From the NCBI GenBank assembly GCA_015501075.1, contig JADNYJ010000020.1:62001-126000 (forward strand): a stretch of 64,000 bases of DNA, given 5' to 3'. Origin of the DNA: Gymnopilus junonius (lineage: Eukaryota; Basidiomycota; Agaricomycetes; Agaricales; Galerinaceae). Both the position numbers and the translations under genes were made by a program. Below, in pieces: positions 11,201 to 24,029 of this stretch (its first letter is position 1; each line of letters begins with the position of its first letter). A model generated the notes under the pieces. It worked only from the letters and a program-made list of their open reading frames with translations. It did not search any database and was not told the DNA's origin.

Positions 11201-14200
11201 CCTTTTGGGTGCCCACGCCGCTGCTGACCCACCTTGGTCGGATGAAGCGCTTGGACGTTCGTCAGGCCTGGAGGGAGAAGCTCGCACTGAACCTGATCAT
11301 CTGGTTCATTTGCGGCTGTGCGATATTCGTCATCGCGGTGCTTGGGGTACTCATCTGTCCTACGGAACACATTTTCAATTCTGCCGAACTGGCTTCGCAT
11401 TCATTGCAGCTCAATCCGAACAATGTGCTCACATCGGTTCGCGGCGAAGTATTTGATTTGACATCGGTTGCCCAGACACATCAGAGGATTGTGGGGGTTG
11501 TGCCGGTCAAGACAATTTTGAAATATGGTGGGGAGGTGGCGGATAGTATTTTCCCTGTTCAGGTTTGTTTTTATTTTCTTTGTTGAACTTTCGGATTTGT
11601 GTGGCTGATTGGATTTATCGGTTACAGGTCAGCGCGCTCTGCGATGGTATTACTGGGACGGTCAACCCCTATGTGACTCTAAACTCTAAGAACAACACCG
11701 ACCCCAATGCGCAATACCATGATTTCCGGGTGTTCACTAATGATTCTCGTCCTGATTGGTACTTTGAAAGCATGGTCATGATGAGGTACCAAGCCCGTGT
11801 TGGATTTTTCGGAATGACTCCCAAGGAAATTCGGAGCCATGCCTCTGCAGGCAATCCATGGCCATCTACAACGGCGAGATTTTTGATGTCACGGATTACC
11901 TCACCAGTCCACCCTCTATTCGCACTCCCACTGGTACCCAACCCCCTTCGGGCATCGACGTGAACTTTATGTCCAGCGATGTTCTCGATCTGTTCAAGTT
12001 GTACGCGGGGCAAGATATCACGAAGCGTCTGAACCAGCTCAACATCGATCAGAACGTCCTGGCGCGTCAGAAAGTGTGCCTCCGCAACTTATTCATGGTC
12101 GGCAAAGTGGACAACCGCAATTCGCCCCAGTGCCAATTCGCCAATTACATCCTGCTCATTCTGTCAGTGATCATGGTGGCCATTATCGGGTTCAAGTTTT
12201 TGGCTTCCATCAACTTTGGCGCGGCGCGTGCGCCGGAGGATCATGACAAGTTTGTGATTTGCCAGATACCCTGTTACACCGAAGGCGATGTCTCTCTACG
12301 GCGCACGATCGACTCGCTGGCGCAGATGAAGTACGACGATAAGCGTAAGCTGCTTGTGATCATCTGCGATGGTATGATCGTCGGTTCAGGGAACGATCGC
12401 CCCACCCCTAGGATTGTGTTGGATATTCTGGGTGCAGACCCGAACTTGGATCCAGAGCCGCTGAGTTTCATGTCCCTTGGTGAAGGCGCCAAGCAACATA
12501 ATATGGGCAAGGTCTATTCGGGTCTGTATGAAACCAGCGGACATGTCGTGCCCTATTTGGTGATTGCAAAAGTTGGCAAGCCCACGGAGAGATCGAGGCC
12601 GGGTAATCGTGGTAAACGTGATTCGCAGATGCTTTTGATGCATTTCTTGAACAAGGTATGTTTTTTGGTGGTTTGTGATTGTCTGATTACTGACGACTTC
12701 GCCTTAGGTTCACTTCAATACCCCCATGAACCCGCTCGAGCTGGAGATGTATCACCAGATCAAGAATGTTATTGGTGTCAATCCGTCTTTCTATGAATAC
12801 TTGTTCATGGTGGATGCTGATACGACCGTTGATCCTCTGTCTGTTAACCGGTTGATTTCTGCGTAAGTTTTAGCGCTTTTCTAGCTACTTCGTACATTTG
12901 CTTATGGCTCTCGGCTCTAGTATGATCCACGACAAGAAACTTTTGGGATGCTGTGGAGAGACGGAGCTGGCTAATGCCAAGCAGTCGTTGATTACCATGA
13001 TGCAGGTATGTTGCTACGAGTCTTCACAGATCCACAGACCTTTATCTCAATGGTTTTGCCATCCAAGGTTTACGAATACTTCATCTCGCATCACATGGCC
13101 AAGGCGTTCGAGTCTCTGTTCGGATCCGTTACCTGTTTACCTGGTTGCTTCACGCTTTACCGTCTGCGCACCCCGGATACCCACAAACCTCTTTTGATAT
13201 CCAACCAACTCATCGATGAATACTCTGAGAACCGTGTTGATACCCTACACATGAAGAACCTCCTTCACCTGGGTGAAGATCGATACCTGACCACTCTCCT
13301 CCTCAAGCACTTCCCGCGGTACAAGACGCAGTTCATCCGTGATGCCCATGCTTACACCGTTGCTCCGGATGATTGGAAGGTGCTGCTGTCCCAGCGTCGG
13401 CGTTGGATCAACTCGACGGTACATAACCTTGGCGAACTTATCTTTTTGGACCAGCTTTGTGGATTCTGCTGTTTCTCGATGCGATTTGTGGTCATGATGG
13501 ATTTGGTGTCGACACTGATTCAGCCTGTGACGGTTGCTTATGTAAGCCATCAGCCATCATCCCCCCTTTCTCTTTGCTATTGAGGACGTTCTTGACCGTT
13601 GTGTGGCTTTATAGATCATTTACCTCATCTACTTGACTGCTGGATTGGGCAAGTCTATACCGACGCTGTCGTTAATCATGATTGCGGCTGTGTATGGTGT
13701 TCAGGCCTTGGTGTTCATTATGAGGCGTAAATGGGACATGATTGGCTGGATGTTGTTCTACATTCTTGCTATCCCGGCCTTCTCGTTCTTCTTGCCCCTC
13801 TATTCGTTCTGGAGGATGGACGATTTCTCTTGGGGCCAGACGCGTGTTGTTCTTGGAGAATCTGGGAAGAAGATGATTGTTCATGTAAGTTTGCCTCTTT
13901 GGTGCGCCATTTCTTATCAGTGCTAATTCCTCTTGTCTTTGTAGGATGAAGGCAAATTTGATCCTCGTTCTATTCCTCTCAAGTCTTGGAGCGACTACGT
14001 AAGTTGTTGTTTGACTGCCTGATTTGCGTTTCTTAATGCTTTTGCAGGAAAACGAGCTTTGGGACAAGGAGTCGAACCACAGCATCGGGTCCTGGGTACC
14101 TCCTAGCAAGGTCAAGAATGAAGGATACGCCGACTCGCGGACTGCTTCCCTCTACGGTCGTGAGACTTACTATGAACCCCGCAGCTTCTCACCTGCTCCT

Positions 14201-14566
14201 TCGCAACATGGAATGTTTCCTCCTCCTGGGTACCATTCTGGCCGCAATACACCTCAATCTCCTTTCCACATGTCACCTGATGCCGCCCTTCTCCTGCCAG
14301 CACCTTCACGTCCTATCACCAACTACTTGGATATTCCCATTCCGAGAACACGCAGTCCTGAAGACGCAGACCTCCTTGGCGGGACTGGTCCTTCGGATGC
14401 TGACATTGATTTCGCTGTGCAGGACATTCTGCGTGCAGCTGATCTTAATTCGATAACGAAACGCGAGATTCGCCGGCTGCTTGAGGAGCATTTCGGAATG
14501 GATTTGACCTCTCGCAAGGCCGTTATTAATGCGTCTATTGATCGGGTTCTTCTCAATCAAAATTAA
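8263..14566 (+). CDS. Chitin synthase with N-terminal myosin motor domain (class V/VII type)
   Basis: Polymerises UDP-GlcNAc into chitin at the plasma membrane; the motor-like domain tethers it to actin and growing tips. Ten exons: 8263-8606, 8668-10606, 10666-11562, 11628-12655, 12708-12862, 12921-13005, 13068-13541, 13615-13884, 13945-13998, 14048-14566. The myosin head fills about the first 760 residues, with P-loop GETGSGKS at exon 2's start and [13 protein letters not shown]. Two membrane helices and cytochrome-b5-like segments follow, then TM helix [19 protein letters not shown], the GT2 core ([37 protein letters not shown]), further TM helices, and a C-terminal DEK domain ending DRVLLNQN. 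Spliced length is 5765, one base short of 1922 codons. The break is near 11850, between [12 protein letters not shown] and [14 protein letters not shown], and looks like a single lost base in an otherwise fully conserved gene. A later ATG at 8287 could also be the start. Confidence 0.96.
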
Positions 14567-15340
14567 AGACTATTATTGCTATCGTACACCCTCTTCCTTT
14601 TCTCCTTTGACATTTCTCAGTACCCTTTTTGGTTTTGGTCCCATTCCTTTTTTATTCATTCCCTACAACCACCGCCCTTTTTCTTCTTGGAATCCCATAC
14701 CGTCACGAACTCATGTCTCCATGCCTTTCGTTTCTCTCCTTTTTCCAGTTGTCGAACATACATACACTATTGGTATTACAGTGGACTTGACTTGATGCTC
14801 CGTCTCCCGCCCTCTCTCTGATGGACTACGATAATCTACATACATACGCAACTGCACTCCATACCTACAAAGTACTACCACCCACCCACCCTTATTACAA
14901 ATTTGGCCTATGCGCCTCTCCATGCATGTTTTAGGACCTAATTCATAGACTTATTTTGATGACAATGCGTACTTGATGTATCCTTTGCAGGTCTAGGGTC
15001 GTCCTAGTGGTGTAGCCTTCAACCTAACATTAACCAAACCTAAACAGCACGGGTGATGCCCGATCTTTGTCGAGATGATTTCGAGTCTTAAACCAAAAGC
15101 GTCCTTTCTTAATCAAAATTGCAGCTCTTAAATCACCTCTAATCGGCGTAATAAAAATGCGACTATGATCTTGACATTCATTTCAATGTGGTTGGCATAA
15201 TTGAATACGCATTAGGCCGTGTCTAATTAAGAGGTGGCTGAGTACATTCTACTCTATTACACGAGGCACGGGTGCTTGAATTTCTATAAAAGAGTTAGTG
15301 CATGTGTTCCACATGCCTTCTTTCTTTACTTTCATCTCCA
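14567..15340. other. Intergenic, 3' region of chitin synthase
   Basis: No gene recognised. The first 250 bases are C/T-rich and probably untranslated trailer. The rest is AT-rich, without clear repeats. Confidence 0.5.
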
Positions 15341-17265
15341 ATGCGTACCTCTGACGACGTCGAGTCATTACATTCTCCGCCTAATTTGCTATCTGTCGCT
15401 GACAATGATTCAGATGTACAAAGCTCCGTAGTTGAACCTGGCGAGTATAAGAAAATGAATCGTCATGTTCGCCTTGCCTGACCGGCGGGTAAATCCCCTA
15501 GACCTTCCTGCAAAGCATATCAATTCGTTCTTGCCTTTGCTCAAACTACTTCCCGCGCTGAAGCTGGTAGCCGGTGTTTATGTGAGTCTGCATCCAAGTT
15601 AATTCTGATGAACGATAAGAGATTGATCACGAATTAGTTTCTTGGCGACCAGTATCACCAGCTGACATAACGAAGCTCTCTTCATATGCTGGAAAGATTG
15701 GCCTATATACACTCACCGACCCAACCAATGATCATACGCACTCTATACATCCTGGAACGTTTTTACGTCTTCAACAGCTGCACTATCGTTTCGCAACTGG
15801 GCCATTGCTGCCTTCTCTCCACAGCCTTAGAATCACTGGTGTCAAGTCGTCTCTAGATTATCTCAATGTCTTCCTCAGTCCATCGCTGCGATCATTGAAG
15901 GTCACTGACGTCGAAGATTATTATCAAACTCCTATACGCATTTTCCTTGACAACCTTCTCGAAGAGACAAAGGACGTGACCCACATTACTCTTGGCCCTG
16001 GACGTATCAGCGATGACCTCCTGTAAACCTCATTAAAATTCAATAACCTTTCACATCTCGAACTTGTAGACGCCATATCATCTTTTACTTTTGACCTTTT
16101 GGAACGAATTGGGGCTTTGCCCGGCTGGAGGACTTCGTATTGGATGCACGAAACTCATTGTATACTGGGCGTTCCATCTTCTCGATAACCTTTCCTCCCA
16201 AGCCATCCACCCATGCAAAAGAGCGCACCAGACAGCCCTCTTGCATTGAGCGAGATGGATGGGAAATCTTTAACTTCAGGTGAAATCTTGGAAGAAACTG
16301 AGAAAACCCCTTTGCACAACGTCTTCGGGACTTTTCCTTTGCTAGGTTTCGAACCCTTCACTCAGACTCACAGTGGTTTCTTTCGTCTGAAAAAGCTGCA
16401 CATATGCGGGAATTTTAAACTGATCCAGGATCTCTCTTCCTTTGTGGCTTCTCAGGAAATGGAAGACCTTGGCCTAACACTGATACGGGCTGTTCGGGCT
16501 GCTAGCCGTGGTGGAAAGAAATCAACAATTACGAAGCCTGCACCTTCAGATATGGATATGGAGATGGATAGCTTCTTAGATGTCATGAAGGCATCTTTGG
16601 AGAAGTGGCCTACAACTCTTACCTCGTTGATCCTTGGTGACGACCATACTAAAAATCCTAGTGCACCAACAGCCTTTCTGCCCGTTTCAACGTTCAAATC
16701 ATTATTGACCAGCAAGTCTTTGGAAAAGCTGGAAGTGAATGGATTAAACCTCCCCTCTTTTTCCAAAACACCACAATTCACTGCAAACCGGTCGAAGTTG
16801 AAGGCCCTCTACCTCCCTCTCCACAACCGCGATTCCGAAATATCTTTTTCCGAACTCAGGTCAATTGCGCAAGCATTTCCAGACCTCATTTCTTTCCGAT
16901 GCAACTTTAGTAATCCTTCAAATGTCCCAGAATACCCAAACCACATACCTGCCTCAGACATCTTATCCCATGGGCTGCAGATCCTTTCCGTGGGTTCCTC
17001 TATTGCACCTTCACCAGTTACTTTCACTCCTTCTCTCATCTTTGAAACCCTCCCTGCTCCATCTACGAACTCTGAATCTCGGCGCCCTCTATTCATTGCT
17101 CGCTATCTCAATGTTCTCTTTCCTCATCTTCAAAAAATTGAAACACACCAAGGTTATAACGAAACACAATGGAGATATATTGGAGATTTGATCGATTTGT
17201 GTCACAATGTTCTCTTGGATGATGCCAGTCGTCCTCCTCCAACTTCAAGTTCGATAATCATCTGA
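15341..17265 (+). pseudogene. Second F-box/LRR-type gene, shortened and frame-broken
   Basis: Related to the gene at 2674: both share the PLLKLLPAL motif followed by a GTGAGT intron (here 15582-15637) and then a leucine-rich part with LSPSLRSLKV and LERIGALP. It starts MRTSDDVESLHSPPN but lacks the clear F-box helix, as if about 100 codons were lost near 15465, where the frame also changes. More frame changes occur at the intron junction, near 16026-16035, near 16118 and near 16205. From 16213 a long clean frame of 350 residues remains (FRLKKLHICGNFKLIQDL, LEKLEVNGLNLPSF, LKALYLPLHNRDSEI), ending at TGA 17265. Function would have been target recognition in an SCF ligase. It is probably a pseudogene, since it has more breaks per kilobase than the housekeeping genes here. 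Confidence 0.65.
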
Positions 17266-18879
17266 TTCATTTTGCAGGTGGGCTGCCTGGGCAATGGGAT
17301 TTTGAGGGTATAACTTTCGAAGATAGGCCTGCATCCAAAGTGTGATAGAGTATGCACCCTGGTATTTCTTGTGAGGTAGTTTAAAATCTTTGTCATATTT
17401 TGTCATTTTCTGCGAATGTGAATTACTTTCTATTACGACACAGGCCCGATGAAGGGTCGGAAGTCTCTGCAAGGTTCGTCCATGAAAAAACTGATTCAGA
17501 AACAGTCAGTCTCCATGATCATTAGGAACACCAATTACTATAATATGAAGGGCTGAATCCCATCTTATCAAAATTAAGAAGGTTGAACCCGATGATGATG
17601 ATGATGATGACTACCAGCAGGTGGTCCCATTAAGGAACAGGCTGGGGTTCATCTACATAACAGTGGCCAGTTGTATGCTACATATTGTTGGAGATCAATC
17701 CGGTGATAAGTTTAGGTAGTTTGAAGGTATGAAAAATGCAATAGATTGCTTTTATTTAACCCAACAAATAACCTTGACTTGTGTAAGTTCTGGGGAGTGT
17801 TAAGTATCAATGTCTTTTTAATTAAGTTTGCTTTTATGGGGTTTACAATGAATTGTAGGGGCTCTTTGGATAAAGGATCACTTTAATTGACTTTCTGTCT
17901 TAGAACTTCTCTAAACTTGAATATTCTCTTCTTGAGATAAAACTAGACTCTGGCTATGCTTCTGGACCGAAAGACTTTGTACTTTTGTAGCTGAGTGATG
18001 CTCTGTCTACTCCCAACTACTCAACTAGGTCCTGACTTGTATAAAGCCTTTGCTTAATTTATCTCTATTCTGAGCTCAATTCTTAAGTTTGTCTGAAGCT
18101 TTCTGCACTTTTATATCAATTAAATGTCTTTCTATTATCTAGTTTTAGAAGCCAGATGCTCAATTGTATTACTACGACTCGAGGGGTGCTGTCTGCTTGC
18201 TTTTCTACACTAATTCTATGGGTTTTTATACTATTTTTCTGGGTGTCTTACTAAGCTAATTTGATAAGCACTGTGTAATTAATTATCTCATCATTGGTCT
18301 CTTCAGAGTGAAGGGAATTATGCCATTGGCAGGGCACATTCATCAAGCACTGAATATTTAACTCATTGCCATTTAAGGCATTTTATTGGATTAATATTCC
18401 TGTTGTTGCAATCTTGCAATGGCCAGTACATTATGGTGTCTTTAATATTTTATCTGCCTCACAGAGGATTTGTCTGAGCCCTCAGGGGATGGCTAATATG
18501 TCTAGGATAGGTGTATACTTATTAGTTTTACGAGGTAGCGCGAGGGGACAAGCGTCCTTGCTTCGTGTCTTCATATTACCAAAAATAGCACCTGCTCCGA
18601 CGTCGATCATCGTGGATCATTTCATCTCCGGTTACATTTCTCCGGATGGTAAAAATTGATTACACTGCTTCGGAGTGATTGACTTGTTTAGTCTGCCGTT
18701 CTGCATTCTATATCGGGTCAAAAGGCTTTTTGCATTGTCTGTGTGTATCTCTGCACTCCCTTGGTATTAATTTCAAATAACTCGAGGCCCCTACTAGTGT
18801 GTAACTTAGTAAGGACTGTAGTAATCCGCTTTTGTATCTTATAATAAATGATTAATGATTACTAGGTTATCATAATCAT
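17266..18879. other. AT-rich intergenic DNA
   Basis: No gene is supported in this 1.6 kb. It contains a (GAT)6 microsatellite at 17591-17609. The remainder is AT-rich, with scattered stops in all frames and no recognisable transposon protein. Confidence 0.5.
17591..17609. repeat. (GAT)6 microsatellite
   Basis: Six uninterrupted GAT units followed by GACTACC. It is not inside a recognised gene. Confidence 0.8.
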
Positions 18880-19116
18880 TACTGTACTAAAACGTTCAAT
18901 TCAACAGGTCACGCGTCACAGGCCTCCCTAAAACGACGAAATTTGGCAGCGGTCACGCCAAAATCCTCAAAAAATCGCCCGGAACGGGATTCCGGAGCCC
19001 AAATTCGCTTACAAATCCATCAAAAACGTCCAAATTTGGTAATCTGACGAAATGAAAAAGTGGTTTGGTCGGTCACAGGTCGGAGGGGGTGTTGAATTGA
19101 ACATTTTAGTACAGTA
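18880..19116. mobile_element. MITE (miniature inverted-repeat element), Tc1/mariner-like, TA target duplication
   Basis: A 233 bp element (18882-19114) has 24 bp terminal inverted repeats that start CTGTACTAAAACGTTCAATT and match at 23 of 24 positions. It is flanked on both sides by TA (18880-18881 and 19115-19116), the target duplication of Tc1/mariner-type transposases. The interior has no ORF and carries a second, imperfect inverted motif (CACGCGTCACAGGCC near the left, GGTCACAGGTCGG near the right). The near-perfect repeats suggest recent movement. No matching transposase gene is present in the window. Confidence 0.85.
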
Positions 19117-21423
19117 TATCTTCTGATATTAAGCTTTTAAATGTTTTAATGTGGTTTTCTCAAGTATATTTGGGATGTCTAAGCTCGGGAAGGCTGTCAA
19201 CAACCTATATTAATTTATAGAGATGGCCGAAAATAATGGGGATGGCCTGTTTTCACACATAACCATGTAACAGTCTCATCATCGACACACAAGGAAATTC
19301 GCGACTGCTGGCAGCCGAGAGTAAATTATTAGAACAATGAGGTAGTGACAGCTAAAAACCGAAGTCTCTACAAGCAGTCTGTAAAACTGCTACCCTTTAT
19401 CAGGGAGGGGCTACATCAGCAAACCGTGATGTGGGTCAGGAGTGCTAAGAACTGCTACATAGCATCATAGCATTGTAGCAAAGGGTACCCTTTATTTAGC
19501 AGCCTGCCAATGCTACGTAGCCTGTTCCTGATGCTACAGAGTGCTACAGAGTGCTACTGAGCATCCTGCAAGTGCTATGTAGTGCTTGCATAGCATCTGT
19601 CTCACAGGTCTGACAGATTGTACCTGATTCTCGGCTCACTGGTTGGGGCACATCGTCATTGGTTCCCTTGATAAAAATGTATGAAAATGGAAATAAATTT
19701 ATTTTGTCTGTCTAATATACATGCGTGGTATCTACTCAGGAGGTTCTAAGCTAAGGGTATGCATTGCCTTGTCTGAGTGCAGTGGTCTGCAGAGCGGGGA
19801 GCCTAAAGAAAGGAAGTTAGTCAAGAAGATGTGTAATACAATACAACAGTACACACACAGCCTTCGCCATCACCAAATGCATCTCCCACCTCGGCTACTC
19901 CACTGTGTGTCCTGGGAGCTGGCTGGAAGGACACCAGACTGACAGGTCTTTGCATCCATGCCTTGTCAGCTGTTGGGTTCTATTAGCTGCTGAACAATGA
20001 GGGGAGGGCTTTGGGAACATTAACATACCTGATACCGCTCATGGCCTTCCAGTCAGATGCTGCAAGAGATCGGGTCTACAGAGCAAGGGGCAATTTGGGG
20101 AAGAAAGAAGTCGATTTGATGAAGTTGGATCAATGACTTCATACTTATTATGTACTTTGGCAATGTGGGGCTTTGATCATTCACATGCATCATCTGACTT
20201 TGACATATCAGGCAATGCACATAGCTTCATTGAAAATCAGCTGGAAATTTGTGGGAATAGCATCCTCAAAGACACCAGGACCTGAGGATGTTCTTCCCAC
20301 AAACCTGCATTGGGCATAGGAAATGACACCGCTCCTAGCTGCTTGTTCTCATTCCACATTTTCAGACCTGTTTTGGGCATCTAAAAATACAGTTGAGCAT
20401 ATCATATGAGAATCTCTTCCAAGGTATCTAAAAAATGTCAAACTTAGAAGGGAAAGTTGTTGATTGCTGCTGCAGAGATACCAGATAACACTATAATAGT
20501 ATACTGTGTGCTGCATAGTGCTCCAGAATGCTAGCATGCTAGCCAATGCTAGTGCTGCCTATGCAGATGCTACAACATGCTATGAGCCAAAAATCAGATA
20601 TTGCTGATGTATCGCGAAGCTCATTGAGAATGCGCTGCCCAGTGCTTCAAGAACATTTGAAAGAGTGCTACGCGGAATCCCTCCAAAATAGACTTTACAT
20701 TACACAAAACTTTGTGAGATGTATTGGTACATATTGTGGGGTACTTACCACAGCATCTGACGAGTTCAGCAGCCTGGGACAGCCGCTCACAACAAGTTTC
20801 TTGGCGACCTCACTAGCCTCTCAAAACCACTTCCGAAGACCCTTTATCATCCTAGGGCGAATTCCTGTATATTTGGCACCCAAGTCACTTAGGCCACCAT
20901 CCAGCGACATTCGAAAGGCCATTTCCTTCTCCAATTTTGGAGATGTGTTGGCACATTGTACTGAGGAGAGGGAGTCATGACAGTGTGAGGGTCGGCCAAT
21001 CTGGCAAGGAATTTCAAATTCTCACTCCGTCTAGGCAACTGCATGTGTAAAAAAATACCTGCAAATTTGTTTATTTTACCGACACTTGAAATCTGTATTT
21101 ATACTGAGACCTGATGCGACGCCCTATGCTACATTTCCGTGAAGCAATGACAAGTATAGAAATGAATGATACTGCCCCGAAAACATCAAACGGATTGAAA
21201 TTGCCCCATACCACATCTGACCCTCCTGTTGTGGTAAAATATGTGGCCACCAAGGAAGATATCTGCCAAATAATATCGTAATGCAGCCGGATATTGGTGG
21301 TGGTCCGGTGGGAAGGCAGTTGTCATATGTTTCCTGTGTCCTCATCCTCTGACTTCTGTCCTGAAACCCCTTCGTTAGCACTGGCAGTCGATGTATAATA
21401 GAAGTAATACCCTGCGATATTGC
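19117..21423. other. Intergenic DNA with TGCTAC motif clusters
   Basis: No intact gene. Between about 19390 and 19590, and again around 20505-20585, the motif TGCTA(C/G) and its complement recur many times, for example GCTACAGAGTGCTACAGAGTGCTAC and GAATGCTAGCATGCTAGCCAATGC when read in pieces. This resembles a decayed tandem or palindromic repeat. Minus-strand coding-like sequence at 20760-20985 is listed separately. Confidence 0.4.
20760..20985 (-). other. Possible coding relic, unknown
   Basis: The minus strand reads LEKEMAFRMSLDGGLSDLG, AKYTGIRPRMIKGLRKWF, a TGA stop, then EASEVAKKLVVSGCPRLL, followed by a good GTAAGT donor. The composition is protein-like, and the TGA stop fits a CGA-to-TGA change. 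I do not recognise the family; it may be transposon-derived. Confidence 0.3.
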
Positions 21424-22702
21424 TTAAGCAGATGCCACTAGTTCAAAAAGAGCGTGTTCCAATGTCTCGGCAGAGGCGCCATTCGGGTCGAGGGTCGTAC
21501 TGTCATCCATGTCTCGGTAGAACTTATCGATACACTCGGTGCTCCTGATAAGTGAGCGACCTTGGCACAAGCAGCGTGAATCGCGAGGTAGGCTGGGGAT
21601 GGAACGGGCAGGTTAACGGGATCTGGCGTAGAGAACGTGACATATTCCGGATAATCGCGTAGGACATAGCTGTCTGCAGCTTCGAGTTTGTATTTTTCCT
21701 TCTCTGTCTGATAAGGGCGAGGAAAGGATGCTTCAGAGTTGTCAGACAATCGAAGAATGTGTTGGACGCACTGTTGCAAGAAACCAGACTTTTAATGTGT
21801 CGAAGTCCATATGAAATCCATGAACCACAGTCATCACATTTTCCAAACGGTGGACCTTGGAACCGTTTAAGTCGTCTGGAAGTTCTTCGTACCCAAACCG
21901 GCGCATTACTGCCCACATGGAGGAGGCATAGTCCCGCTAGATGAAGATAGTCGTTATCGAGAATCACGAAAAGGAGTAAAGCAAAAAGGCATACTTTGGG
22001 TGTACCCGGTTCAATGGACGAGTTGGTGGACTCAGCGAATATGTGTGCACACTCCGTCGCCTCCCTCCGTAAACTCGAGTCCTGGGTGATCCTCTCCCTC
22101 AACTCCCGGACTATCGTTACGGAGTTCGCGTCATATTTTCCTGTCACAACGCAGCGATATCCATCGCGAATAAGAGCCTAATCAATATCTATGAGTGAGT
22201 ATTAGTGGCAGGAGAGGACATGAACGACAAGTTTCTTGGCGTCAGCATGAGACTGAGGAGCTTCAATCAAGGTATCGTTAATCATATCGCTTATCGTATC
22301 GAAAGAAGGCCGAGATGCATGATTAGATGGAGTGGGTATAGGGCCCTTGTTGGCTCTAACTGCGTGGCCTGGTGAGGGATCACATCGAAGGAGTAAAGGT
22401 AAAGTGGGGAACGTACACGCCCTGATATAGTGATCGAAGTACATCTTCCCAATCTCCAAAAGGGCGGTATCGCTGATACTTGAGCTGATCTCTTCGATGA
22501 CCGTTTTCAATCCTCGATCTGTCGAGACATAGTGAACAAGATAGCCAAGAATTCTGATGTAAATCATCTTTCTCCCGACGTCCTCGCCCTTGTCAATGGC
22601 CCTTTGAAGAGCCTTCTCGAGGGTCAGGCAGATATTATATGCGCTCACTACGTTTGCGATATCTCGAATCCTGTAAGGAACTTGCGGTGGCAACGAAGTC
22701 AT
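21424..22702 (-). CDS. HNH endonuclease-domain protein, Agaricomycete family
   Basis: Minus-strand multi-exon gene. The start MTSLPPQVPYRIRDIANVVS lies at 22702. A short intron follows FDHYIRA, then TPSNHASRPSFDTISDMI. After an intron with an unusual GTCGTT donor comes the HNH core: LIRDGYRCVVTGKYDANS, ATECAHIFAESTNSSIEPG, then WAVMRRFGYEELPDDLNG and the LENVMTVVHGFH block. The Cys-Val-Val-Thr-Gly and Cys-Ala-His-Ile-Phe motifs are the first strand and the catalytic H of the HNH fold. The C-terminal exon reads KYKLEAADSYVLRDYPEYV and VNLPVPSPAYLAIHAACAKV, then ends IDKFYRDMDDSTTLDPNG and EHALFELVASA. The frame is broken once, near 21537, by one lost base between SGA and CIDKFYRD. The family is abundant in mushrooms; its role is unknown, although the fold suggests DNA cleavage. 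Confidence 0.85.
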
Positions 22703-23171
22703 GGTGGTGAAGTAGAGCTGCGACCGGTGCGACCCCCGCTGACTAACGCGGACCTAACGCCGTCACTTGTGACGGGGGCAGTCCTAACCCCAGGCTCGGG
22801 GCTCTGCCGCGTTCTGCCATCTCCTCCCTCCTCGCTCCAACGTCCGCCCCGTCCCAGCACCCCGTCTGACCGTCCGATGCCGCTCAGCGATCGACAAGGC
22901 CGCGCCAACAACGAACGGCAAAGTGGGGGCACTGGCCCAACTGGGCGATCAGCCCCCCCCCCACAGAGCTGAGCGAACCCGCGAGCGTGCCCAATCCCAA
23001 CCAACAAACACAACCGACGACCAAAGCGACGACGACCACCGGCGAGCACAATGAGCAGAGGAGGAGACAACAGCGCATGAGGAGAGTGAGAAAAGAGCAG
23101 AGCTGAGGAAGAGGGGATGCAAAACGAGAAGAGAACACACAGGAGGTGAGGATGTGTGGTGGAGGCACTTA
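22703..23171. other. GC-rich stretch upstream of the HNH gene
   Basis: About 470 bases, with 22740-22970 markedly GC-rich (including a run of ten C near 22950) between AT-rich neighbours. No gene is recognised; the frames that stay open do so because of composition. It could be the promoter or a long intron leading to the small exon at 23172. Confidence 0.35.
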
Positions 23172-23270
23172 CCTGCGCAAGGAAATGAGGGCGAAAACAC
23201 GGAAAAAGGTGGAGAAGATGAACCCCTTGACGAGTTGGCGACGCTCGCTGGAATTAGAGGTGAGAGCCAT
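23172..23270 (-). other. Possible small first exon, 33 codons
   Basis: The minus strand starts MALTSNSSERRQLVKGFIFS, continues TFFRVFALISLR and reaches a strong GTAAGT donor just after CGCAG. It could be the first exon of the HNH gene's transcript or of a small separate gene. No partner exon is identified. The hydrophobic stretch FIFSTFFRVFALISL could be a membrane segment. Confidence 0.3.
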
Positions 23271-24029
23271 CGCGATTGCGAAAGTGATCGATAGCTAAAA
23301 AAACGAGCCTCCCTCCCTTCTTTTTATCTTGTAGTACATGAGGCTGTGGCCGAAAGGCCGGTTCACATTGTCCCTCGTGGAGGACTCGAGGACTAACCCA
23401 CTCCTCCTTCCATATCACAGGATATGTGCTATGTTGGCATAACCAGAGAGGACCCAAGAGGAGGACCAGTGGAGGACCTGCAACTTAACGAGCTTCATGT
23501 ATATTTCCCTTTTGCATACGTTCCCTGTACATAGAGACAAAACATGACCCATTAAATATGAGAGCCAATAATGATATCTGGTGAATAAACTATGGATTGA
23601 CGGACTACAGATTGTTTTTTTAAGATGAAGTTCGAACTGTCTTTCTCCCGTTCAAATGATTTGAGTGATGCAATTAAATGGGTTCAAAATAACTGTCCGG
23701 AAGACAGCGGCCCACCTTCAACCGATTTACGAAGCTGGGCCAGCCTACAAGAAAGACAGTCGCATGTAAGAATTTGCCAAAAAGCGGCAAAAAAAAGACC
23801 GTTTGTCCATCAAAAAGACGGTCCATTGGCAGTTTTGCTGCCTTGTTTAGCAGATTGTGGAGAGGCGCAACGCGGCTGCCCAGCATCAGCAAGTAGCAAA
23901 AATGTTTCGCAGTTTTTTCATAGTTTTCAGTCGTTTTTTAGTTTCCGGAAACCAGAAACACGTAAAACCAGAAAAACCTACCGCCAGACAAAGATTACTA
24001 GTATTAAAGACGACGGATTTTAATTTACA
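23271..24029. other. Intergenic, right of the HNH gene and left of the Plavaka unit
   Basis: No gene supported. The part at 23760-24000 has A-rich repeated words, such as GGCAAAAAA and CCAGAAA, that loosely resemble the reverse complement of 30220-30410 on the other side of the Plavaka unit. They may be subterminal repeats of that transposon. Confidence 0.35.

Noticed and set aside
22699..23200. Overlapping 80-145 codon open frames on both strands
   Set aside because: GC-rich composition and a C run keep all frames open; sequences are low-complexity and unrelated to known proteins.
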